A stretch of DNA of 5,120 nucleotides from Gulosibacter sediminis (GTDB lineage: Bacteria; Actinomycetota; Actinomycetes; Actinomycetales; Microbacteriaceae). Every line of letters begins with the position of its first letter. The first letter of the stretch is position 1. Below the pieces are notes generated by a model. The model did not search any database, was not told where the DNA came from, and worked only from the letters and a program-made list of their open reading frames with translations. This document shows, one piece after another, positions 1 through 5,120 of the stretch. The stretch covers positions 9,928-15,047 of the forward strand of contig NZ_JACXJG010000021.1 in assembly GCF_014904065.1 (NCBI RefSeq), given 5' to 3'. The position numbers were made by a program, and so were the translations under genes.

Positions 1-946
1 CATCACGGTGACCTCGGCCTTCGAGCACGAGTTCGTCGAGCTCAGCGCGACGAGCGACCCGCACCCGTTCTCGCTGCAGGACTTCCGCAACGCCGAGCCG
101 GTCGGCTCACAGCTCGTCGACGTGCTGCACCGTGCCGGCGTCGAGCCCGAGAACTGGCTGCCCGAGTACGCGCCGCACCAGTTTGAGATCACGGTCAAGC
201 CGTCCGACCCGCTCACCGCGGCCGACCGCGCCGTGCTCGTGCGCGACATCGTGCGCGACGTCTATGACGCGAACGGCCGCAGCGTCAGTTTCGCCCCGAC
301 TACCTCGCCCGGCTCGGGCGGCAACGGCGTGCACGTGCACTTCGGCCTCTACGGCCCGAACGGTGAGTCGCTCGTGTTCGACGCGAGCCGCGACGGCCGC
401 GTCTCCGAGCTCGCGGGCCGCTTCGCCGCGGGCATCATCGCCCACGCGCCGGCCATGACCGCGCTGTTCGCGCCGCTCGTCACGAGCTACGACCGGCTCG
501 CGCCGCACAACTGGTCGACCGCATCCGCCTTCCTCGGCCTGCAGAACCGCGAGGCGCTCGTGCGCGTCTGCCCGACCAACGAGGTCGACGGCCGCGACCC
601 CGAGCGCCAGCTCCACTTCGAGTTCCGCGGCGGCGACATCGGCGCCAACCCGTGGCTGATGCTCGGCATGATCCTGCGCGCGGGCATCGCGGGCCTGCGC
701 GGCGAGCTCGAGCCGGCCCCGGTCATTCACGGCGAGGTCGACCTCGAGGGCGAACACCGCGACCTGACTTGCCTGCCAAAGAGCCTGCCCGAAGCCATCG
801 AGACGCTGCTCGCCGACGAGACCGTGCGCGGCTGGTTCTCGCCGAACCTCATCGACACGTTCGTTGCGGTCAAGCGCGACGAGCTCGAGCATGTTGAACC
901 GCTCAGCCCGGCCGAGCGCTGTGAGGTGTACAACCGTGTCTTCTAA
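1..946 (+). CDS. Glutamine synthetase-like ligase (probable gamma-glutamylamine synthetase), 5' truncated
   Basis: The frame is open from base 2 to the TAA at 944-946, so about 314 C-terminal residues of a GS-fold ATP-dependent ligase are present. Roughly the first 110-130 residues (beta-grasp domain) lie off the left edge. Visible GS landmarks in order are FEHEF (metal-binding Glu strand, just inside the edge), PEYAPHQFEI (two further metal-site Glu), GNGVHVHFGL (active-site His), NREALVRV (substrate/phosphate Arg pair) and FEFRGGDIGANPWL (Glu and Arg of the active site plus the ANP(Y/W)L helix start). Family knowledge: such enzymes make gamma-glutamyl phosphate and transfer it to ammonia or an amine. 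At the flap where true GS reads EAP this protein reads WST (TGG at 512-514), and no adenylylation-type Tyr motif was recognised. I therefore favour a PuuA/IpuC/GlnA3-like amine ligase over housekeeping glutamine synthetase; this is inference. It is followed by a FluG-type amidohydrolase whose start lies inside its last codons. Confidence 0.9.
   Translation, partial: ITVTSAFEHEFVELSATSDPHPFSLQDFRNAEPVGSQLVDVLHRAGVEPENWLPEYAPHQFEITVKPSDPLTAADRAVLVRDIVRDVYDANGRSVSFAPTTSPGSGGNGVHVHFGLYGPNGESLVFDASRDGRVSELAGRFAAGIIAHAPAMTALFAPLVTSYDRLAPHNWSTASAFLGLQNREALVRVCPTNEVDGRDPERQLHFEFRGGDIGANPWLMLGMILRAGIAGLRGELEPAPVIHGEVDLEGEHRDLTCLPKSLPEAIETLLADETVRGWFSPNLIDTFVAVKRDELEHVEPLSPAERCEVYNRVF
923..928 (+). promoter_or_regulatory. 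Ribosome binding site for the FluG-type amidohydrolase
   Basis: GAGGTG inside the end of the upstream ligase gene matches the anti-Shine-Dalgarno complement over six bases. It sits seven bases before the GTG at 936, and it decides that start over the upstream in-frame ATG at 864. The start overlaps the ligase stop by 11 bp, implying translational coupling. Confidence 0.75.
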
Positions 947-2099
947 CGGTGACCCGCTCGCGCGCCTCGACGACGTCGCGCTGTTCGACCACCACTGCCA
1001 CGGCGTCGTCACGAACGACCTCGACCGAGAAGAGTTCGAGGCGCTCATCTCCGAATCCTCGCGCCCGGCGACCGTCGGCACGACCCGCTTCGACTCGCAG
1101 GTGGGCTTCCAGATTCGCGCGAAGTGCGCGCCGGTGCTCGACCTCGAGCCATTCGCGACGCCCGAAGCGTACCTCGAACGTCGCCGCGAGCTCGGCGCCG
1201 ACGAGGTCAATACGCGCTTCCTACGCGCCGCGCACATCCGCACGCTCGGCATCGAAACCGGCCACGCCGCCGATACGATCAACACCGTCGACGACATGGC
1301 GCGGCTCACCGGCGGCACTGCCCACGAGATCGTGCGCCTCGAGCGCCTCGCCGAGCAGGTGGCCGAGGCCGCGCACGACTCGGGCGCAACGGCGGCCGAG
1401 CTACTCGAGCGAATCGAGGCCGAACTGGATGCGCGGCTCGAGCACGCGGTCGGCGTCAAGTCGATCGCGGCGTACCGCATCGGCCTCGACTTTGACGCCG
1501 CGCGGCCCACGCAAGCCGAGGCGGTTGCCGCAGCCGGGCGGATGCTGCAGGCGAGCGCGCCGCTGCGGCTCGACGACCCGGTCATGATTCGCCACCTCAT
1601 CTGGCTCGCCATCGACCGGGCGTGCGTGCTGCAGTTCCACATCGGCTACGGCGACGACGACGTCGATCTCGACCGCTGCAACCCGCTGCTGCTCACGAAG
1701 CTGCTGCGCGCATCCGCCGACACCGGCGCCCGCTTCGCGCTGCTGCACTGCTACCCGTTCCACCGCGAGGCGGGCTACCTCGCCGACGTGTTCCCGCACG
1801 TCTACTTCGACGTCGGGCTCGCCGTGAACTACACCGGCGCCCGCTCGGCCGCGATCGTCGCCGAGTCGATCGAGCTCGCGCCGTTCGGCAAGATCCTGTT
1901 CTCGAGCGACGCGTTCGGCGCGGCCGAGCTCTACTACCTCGGCACCGAGCTGTTCCGTGCTGGCCTGGCCGAGACGCTCCGGCGCTTCCATGAGGTCGAC
2001 GGCTGGCCCGTCGACGAGTGCCGTCGCGTGGCCCGCATGATCGGCTACGACAACGCCGCCCGGCTCTATGGCGTCGACGACCGGGAGGCGGGCCGGTGA
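936..2099 (+). CDS. FluG-type amidohydrolase (amidohydrolase_2 / PF04909-like)
   Basis: This gene encodes a 387-residue protein from GTG 936. It is a TIM-barrel metal-dependent hydrolase of the amidohydrolase superfamily. Visible metal and active-site elements are DHHCHG (HxH, His20 and His22), VLQFHIGYGD (His235), LLHCYPFHREAGYL (His271) and ILFSSDAFG (Asp325, the usual catalytic Asp after the last strand). The HxGxGD, YPFxREAGYLA, YFDVGLAV and SSDAF blocks are those of the N-terminal half of FluG/NodGS proteins. A cytoplasmic location is expected, since there is no signal peptide or membrane segment. In fungal FluG and plant NodGS this domain is fused to a GS-like domain; here the GS-like gene is the separate, overlapping upstream neighbour. 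Likely role (inference): hydrolysis of an amide or gamma-glutamyl bond in the same pathway. Decarboxylation is also known in this superfamily and cannot be excluded. The ATG at 864 would add 24 low-complexity residues inside the ligase gene and was not used. Confidence 0.85.
   Translation: MSSNGDPLARLDDVALFDHHCHGVVTNDLDREEFEALISESSRPATVGTTRFDSQVGFQIRAKCAPVLDLEPFATPEAYLERRRELGADEVNTRFLRAAHIRTLGIETGHAADTINTVDDMARLTGGTAHEIVRLERLAEQVAEAAHDSGATAAELLERIEAELDARLEHAVGVKSIAAYRIGLDFDAARPTQAEAVAAAGRMLQASAPLRLDDPVMIRHLIWLAIDRACVLQFHIGYGDDDVDLDRCNPLLLTKLLRASADTGARFALLHCYPFHREAGYLADVFPHVYFDVGLAVNYTGARSAAIVAESIELAPFGKILFSSDAFGAAELYYLGTELFRAGLAETLRRFHEVDGWPVDECRRVARMIGYDNAARLYGVDDREAGR
2083..2088 (+). promoter_or_regulatory. 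Ribosome binding site for the M20 amidohydrolase
   Basis: GGGAGG lies seven bases upstream of the GTG at 2096. That GTG shares bases with the TGA stop of the preceding gene (GTGA at 2096-2099). It fixes the start against an in-frame ATG at 2018 lying deep in the upstream gene. Confidence 0.8.
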
Positions 2100-3289
2100 G
2101 CGAGGCACTCGACACCCTGCGCGAGCAGTGGCTCACCGCGCTCGCGGCCGAGCTCCCCGGCGCCGTGAAGTTGCGCCGCGAACTTCACCAGACGCCGGAG
2201 CTCAGCGGCGCCGAAGCCGGCACCGCGAAGCGTGTCGCCGAAGTAATGGGCATCGAGATCACGCCGGTCGCCGACACCGGCGGTTACGGCCGCATCGGCC
2301 CCCGCACCGGCCCGAGCGTCGGCCTGCGCGGCGAACTGGATGCGCTGCCCGTTGCCGAGGCGACCGGCCTTGACTGGTCGTCGACGAACGGCGCGATGCA
2401 TGCGTGCGGGCACGACGTGCACCTCGCCGCGCTCACCGCGGTGGCGCGCGCGGCCCGCGGGCTCGAGCTGCCCTACGCACTCGTGCCGCTGCTGCAGCCG
2501 CGCGAGGAGGCGTATCCCTCGGGCGCCCGCGACATTGAAGAGGCCGGCGTGCTCGGTGCCCAACGCGTCGCGCACGTCATTGGCGTGCACGTGCATCCGG
2601 GCGTCGCGCTCGGGGCGGTGTCGACTGGCGCGGGCTTCGTCAACGCCGAGGCCGGCGAGCTTGAGATCGAGGTCGCGGGCCAGGGCGGCCACGGCGCGTA
2701 CCCGCACGCGGGCGCTGACGTCGCCGCCGCGGTCGCGCAGATTGTCATGGGCCTGCCCGAGATGCTGCGCCGCATTGTCGACCCGATGGAGCCGGTCGTC
2801 ATCAGCGTCGGCACGATCCAGGTCGGCAACGGCGCGGCAAACGTGCTGCCCGATCACGGGCGTATCCTCGCCACGATTCGCACGACGGGGCCAGACACGA
2901 CCGAGCGGCTCGTCGAGGCGATCAGCCGCTTCGTCGCCGCGCAGGCCACGGCGTACGACTGCACCGGCACCCTTCGCCACACCGAGGGCGAGCCGGCGCT
3001 CATCAACGATCACGAGCTCGTCGAGGTGCTCGACACCGAGATCGAGCGGGCCGGGCTGCAGCCGACCGAGCCGATGCGCTCGCTCGGTGCCGACGACTTC
3101 TCGTTCTTCAGTGAGGTCGTGCCGAGCGCGATGTGCTTCGTCGGCGTGCGCAGCGCGGGCAAGGCCTCGCTGCACGACGCGACCTTCCTGCCCGACGACG
3201 GCGCACTCGAGCGCGTCGCGCGCACGTTCATCGCCGGCTATCTCGCGGCCTGCCACCGGCTCGAGGCCGAGGGGGCGCCCCGTGAGTGA
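2096..3289 (+). CDS. M20D-type metallopeptidase / N-acyl amino acid amidohydrolase
   Basis: A 397-residue protein from GTG 2096, close to the usual ~390-400 for M20D hydrolases (hippurate, N-acetyl amino acid or IAA-amino acid hydrolase-like). The N-terminal LRRELHQTPELSGAE block is the family signature. By comparison with plant ILL2 from memory, the metal ligands are Cys104 and His106 (in HACGHDVH), Glu138, His165 (GVHVHPG) and His360 (SLHDATF), with Glu137 as the catalytic base (PREEAYPSG). The lid/dimerisation domain starts near residue 180 and carries GQGGHGAYPHAG, ending at ISVGTIQVGNGAANVLPD. A late LGADDFSFF block has Asp where Glu is more usual. No secretion signal is seen, so it probably acts in the cytoplasm on an N-acyl or gamma-glutamyl/peptide amide. 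The true substrate is unknown. It overlaps the previous gene by 4 bp and the next by 8 bp, so it should be co-expressed with both. Confidence 0.92.
   Translation: MSEALDTLREQWLTALAAELPGAVKLRRELHQTPELSGAEAGTAKRVAEVMGIEITPVADTGGYGRIGPRTGPSVGLRGELDALPVAEATGLDWSSTNGAMHACGHDVHLAALTAVARAARGLELPYALVPLLQPREEAYPSGARDIEEAGVLGAQRVAHVIGVHVHPGVALGAVSTGAGFVNAEAGELEIEVAGQGGHGAYPHAGADVAAAVAQIVMGLPEMLRRIVDPMEPVVISVGTIQVGNGAANVLPDHGRILATIRTTGPDTTERLVEAISRFVAAQATAYDCTGTLRHTEGEPALINDHELVEVLDTEIERAGLQPTEPMRSLGADDFSFFSEVVPSAMCFVGVRSAGKASLHDATFLPDDGALERVARTFIAGYLAACHRLEAEGAPRE
3269..3275 (+). promoter_or_regulatory. Ribosome binding site for the RpiR-type regulator
   Basis: GAGGGGG ends six bases before the GTG at 3282. 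That start gives an 8-bp overlap with the upstream stop at 3287-3289 and a normal RpiR N-terminus. The open frame runs far upstream (to ATG 2340), but only as a shadow of the M20 gene. Confidence 0.65.
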
Positions 3290-4175
3290 CGAGACGGCGG
3301 CCGACCGCAGCGTCGCCGAGCTGATCAAGCTGCACTTCGCCGAGTTCACGGCCGCCGAGAAGCGCACCGCCCGCGCGCTCGTCGCCGACTACCCGGCGGC
3401 GGGACTTGGCACCGTGACGCAGCTCGCCGAACGCGCCGCGGTGAGCAGCGCGACGATCGTGCGATTCGCGCAGTCGCTCGGCTTCGATGGGTTCCGCGAG
3501 TTTCAGGACCGCCTGCGCCACGAGCTCGGCACGCGCGAGGACTCGGCGCTGAGCCAGGCCCTGCGGCGCGAATCCGCGTCGGGCAGCGTCAAGGTCGGCA
3601 CGCTCGCGGCCTCGCAACGCGCCTTCACCGAGGGAATTGAGCGCACCTTCGACTCGCTCCGCGATGACGAGGTGCGCCAGCTCGTGAGCTGGCTCGCCGA
3701 CCCGAAGCTGCGCATCACGGCGCGAGGCGGGCTCTATTCGGGCCTGCTCGCGCAGCACCTCGTGAAAGAGCTCCTGCTGTTCCGCCCGAACGTGCTCGAA
3801 TGCCCGCGCGACCCGGTCGAGCTCGCGACGCAGCTTGTCGACACCGGCGCGAAGACCGACGTATGGGTCGTGTTCGACTTCCGCCGCTACACCACCGAGA
3901 CCGAGCGCATCGTGCGGCAGGCGAAGTCGCACGGCGCGCGCGTCGCACTCATCACCGACCGCTGGCTTTCGCCGATCGCTGCCATCGCCGACGTCGTCAT
4001 GAGCTGTCGCGTCGAGGCGAACGGCCCCTCCGACAGCCTCGTGCCGGGCCTCGCCCTCGTCGAGGGTCTCTGCGAGCTCGCTGTCGAGCAACTCGGCGAC
4101 GCCGGCATCGCGCGCCTGCGCCAAATCGATCCACTGCGCACCGAACTCGAGTCGGGCATCCGGGAGGACTCATGA
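3282..4175 (+). CDS. RpiR/MurR-family transcriptional regulator (HTH_6 + SIS domain)
   Basis: A 297-residue protein from GTG 3282, the usual size for the family. Residues ~10-85 form the HTH_6 domain: LHFAEFTAAEKRTARAL, then the helix-turn-helix VTQLAERAAVSSATIVRF and the typical LGFDGFREFQ tail. A linker (~90-140) leads to a SIS domain at ~143-265, beginning TARGGLYSGLLAQHL (Ser153) and continuing with VVFDFRRYTTET (Phe198-Tyr203), ALITDRWLSPIAAIADVV and a final helical ALVEGLCELAVEQL. SIS domains normally bind phosphosugars through a Ser/Thr-rich loop; here that loop reads FDFRRY, so the effector may be something else (inference). Being fourth in an operon of hydrolases, a ligase and an aminotransferase, it most likely controls this operon, and so itself. 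Whether it represses or activates is not visible, and no operator can be identified because the operon promoter is outside the window. Confidence 0.93.
   Translation: MSDETAADRSVAELIKLHFAEFTAAEKRTARALVADYPAAGLGTVTQLAERAAVSSATIVRFAQSLGFDGFREFQDRLRHELGTREDSALSQALRRESASGSVKVGTLAASQRAFTEGIERTFDSLRDDEVRQLVSWLADPKLRITARGGLYSGLLAQHLVKELLLFRPNVLECPRDPVELATQLVDTGAKTDVWVVFDFRRYTTETERIVRQAKSHGARVALITDRWLSPIAAIADVVMSCRVEANGPSDSLVPGLALVEGLCELAVEQLGDAGIARLRQIDPLRTELESGIREDS
4162..4168 (+). promoter_or_regulatory. Ribosome binding site for the class III aminotransferase
   Basis: GGGAGGA lies three bases before the ATG at 4172 (four from the GGAGG core), which is short but workable. The ATG shares bases with the regulator's TGA (ATGA at 4172-4175), a classic termination-reinitiation junction. 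Confidence 0.75.
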
Positions 4176-5120
4176 CCGCGCCCCAGGCACTCACCGACGC
4201 CGCGCGCGAGGTCGAGCTCGCCGCCTACGCCGACGACCAGGATGCGGTGGCCGGCGTCGAGCACCTCCGCTTCTTCCCGCTCGTGGTCGCGTCGGGCCAC
4301 GGCTGCACGCTCGTCACCCCCGCGGGCCGCGAGCTGCTCGACTTCTCGGCGAGCTGGACCGCGTCGGCGTTCGGGCACGGCAACCTGGCGATTGCGGCTG
4401 CGGTGCACGCGGCCGCGCTGCGTGGCGCCGGTGCCTCGGTGCTCTCGTCGGCGGTCACCGAGACGACCCGGCTCGCGCAGCGCCTCGTCGACCTCGTGCC
4501 GGTGCGGCTCGCCGAGCGCGCCTACCTCGGCCTCGGCGGCACCGACGCAAACACGGTCGCCATCGCCGCGGCCCGCAGCGCGACGGGCCGCGCGGGCATC
4601 CTGTCGTTCAGCGGGAGCTACCACGGCGGGCACGGCCCCTCGGCTGCGGTCTCGGGCATGGGGGTCGAGCCCGGTGCGAGCGCGCACGGCCATGTGCTCG
4701 ACTACCCGACCGACGTGGCCGGTCTGGAGCGCGTCACCGCCGAGCTCGAGGCTGCCCTTGCCGCACGCGAGACCGCCGCGGTCATCGTCGAGGCGGTGCA
4801 GTGCGACGGCGGCGTGCGCGTGCCCCACGCCGACTTCTTGCCGACGCTGCGCCGCGCGTGTGACGACACCGGCACGCTGCTCATCGTCGACGAGGTGAAG
4901 GCGGGCCTCGGCCGCACCGGCCGCCTGTTTGCCTTCGAGGCGAGCGGTATCGAGCCGGACCTCGTCACGCTCGGTAAGTCGCTCGGCGGCGGCCTGCCGA
5001 TCTCGGCCGTCGTCGGCCCGGCGTCGGCGCTCGGCTCACCGCGCGCATCCGCCCTGCTCACCACCGCGGGCAGCCCGGTGCCGGTCGCCGCAGCCCACGC
5101 GGTGCTCGACCTGCTCGCCG
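4172..5120 (+). CDS. Class III PLP-dependent aminotransferase, 3' truncated
   Basis: The frame opens at ATG 4172 and stays open to the right edge, giving 316 complete codons of a fold-type I class III aminotransferase (usually ~420-450 residues), so about a quarter is missing. Landmarks in order are GRELLDFSASWTASAFGHGN (N-terminal strand and GH motif), GLGGTDANTVAI (cofactor phosphate-binding turn, residues ~121-130), FSGSYHGGHG (Tyr150-His151, stacking on PLP), IVEAVQCDGGV, LLIVDEVKAGLGRTGR (Asp240, salt bridge to the pyridine nitrogen), LVTLGKSLGGGLPIS (Lys269, Schiff-base lysine) and TTAGSPVPVAAAHAVL. All catalytic residues expected in this part are present. Lys follows DEV where Gln is commonest. 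The enzyme probably moves an amino group from an omega-amine or amino acid to a keto acid such as pyruvate or 2-oxoglutarate; the exact substrate cannot be read. It overlaps the regulator gene by 4 bp and shares its operon. Confidence 0.92.
   Translation, partial: MTAPQALTDAAREVELAAYADDQDAVAGVEHLRFFPLVVASGHGCTLVTPAGRELLDFSASWTASAFGHGNLAIAAAVHAAALRGAGASVLSSAVTETTRLAQRLVDLVPVRLAERAYLGLGGTDANTVAIAAARSATGRAGILSFSGSYHGGHGPSAAVSGMGVEPGASAHGHVLDYPTDVAGLERVTAELEAALAARETAAVIVEAVQCDGGVRVPHADFLPTLRRACDDTGTLLIVDEVKAGLGRTGRLFAFEASGIEPDLVTLGKSLGGGLPISAVVGPASALGSPRASALLTTAGSPVPVAAAHAVLDLLA

Larger units (their letters stand above)
1..5120 (+). other. Five-gene translationally coupled operon (both ends outside window)
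   Basis: All five genes run on the + strand with stop/start overlaps of 11 bp (936-946), 4 bp (2096-2099), 8 bp (3282-3289) and 4 bp (4172-4175). No space remains for internal terminators or independent intergenic promoters. The promoter lies left of base 1 and the terminator right of base 5120. The same base composition and codon style run throughout, with no sign that any one gene was recently inserted. The order is ligase, amidohydrolase, M20 hydrolase, regulator, aminotransferase. Confidence 0.85.

Noticed and set aside
8..10. GTG at base 8 as the true start of the ligase
   Set aside because: The frame is open to the left edge, and the residues right after it are the internal FEHEF strand of the GS catalytic domain, so the N-terminal domain must lie off the window.
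864..935. Upstream starts for the two hydrolases (ATG 864 and ATG 2018)
   Set aside because: Both add low-complexity residues inside the upstream gene. GTG 936 and GTG 2096 have good ribosome binding sites and overlap the upstream stop codons.
107..1642. Long open frame on the minus strand (511 codons)
   Set aside because: It lies wholly opposite the ligase and amidohydrolase genes, shows low-complexity Ala/Arg/Val/Glu-rich sequence with no recognisable family, and is what high-GC coding DNA gives on its complement.
2340..3281. N-terminal extension of the RpiR-type regulator to ATG 2340
   Set aside because: The added ~314 residues are an Arg/Ser-rich out-of-frame reading of the M20 gene. 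GTG 3282 has a ribosome binding site and gives the family's normal N-terminus.
2066..3367. Long open frame on the minus strand (433 codons)
   Set aside because: Antisense shadow of the M20 gene. The sense frame carries a full set of catalytic motifs and this one carries none.
3228..4828. Minus-strand open frames opposite the regulator and aminotransferase (3228-4124 and 3887-4828)
   Set aside because: They overlap each other and the well-supported sense genes, with biased composition and no domain signal.
4242..4898. Plus-strand 218-codon frame inside the aminotransferase gene
   Set aside because: Its Ser/Arg/Ala-rich translation is an out-of-frame reading. The frame starting at ATG 4172 contains the intact aminotransferase motifs.
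1..5120. RNA genes, CRISPR arrays, insertion sequences, phage or defence genes
   Set aside because: Coding sequence fills the whole window. I saw no tRNA-like cloverleaf, direct-repeat array, transposase motif or terminal inverted repeat.

Overview
The window is a tightly packed stretch of a high-GC bacterial chromosome. By eye it is roughly 70% G+C, with third codon positions almost all G or C. GTG starts, purine-rich ribosome binding sites and stop/start overlaps all point to an actinobacterium. Codon habits, including the recurring hexamer GGATGC/GCATCC inside genes, look to me like Microbacteriaceae. That placement is an inference from style, not from a marker gene.

Five genes lie head to tail on the + strand with no intergenic space. 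They are: (1) the C-terminal ~315 residues of a glutamine-synthetase-fold ligase, cut by the left edge; (2) a FluG-type amidohydrolase (amidohydrolase_2 family); (3) an M20D-type metallopeptidase/N-acyl amino acid amidohydrolase; (4) an RpiR/MurR-type HTH-SIS transcriptional regulator; (5) the first 316 residues of a class III PLP aminotransferase, cut by the right edge. Consecutive genes overlap by 11, 4, 8 and 4 bp, and each internal start has a recognisable Shine-Dalgarno sequence. They are therefore very probably one translationally coupled operon. No promoter, terminator, RNA gene, mobile element or CRISPR array is visible, and there is no gene-free stretch of any length.

The gene content suggests an amine or amino-acid catabolic operon. 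A GS-like enzyme that probably gamma-glutamylates an amine, two different C-N hydrolases that could release acyl or glutamyl groups, and an aminotransferase that could remove the nitrogen are all encoded together. The regulator is likely local. The substrate cannot be read from the sequence. The most notable points are the side-by-side ligase and amidohydrolase, which are the two halves of eukaryotic FluG/NodGS fusion proteins; the Trp at the flap position of the ligase where true glutamine synthetase has Glu; and a SIS domain whose usual Ser/Thr phosphate-binding loop is replaced by a FDFRRY segment.
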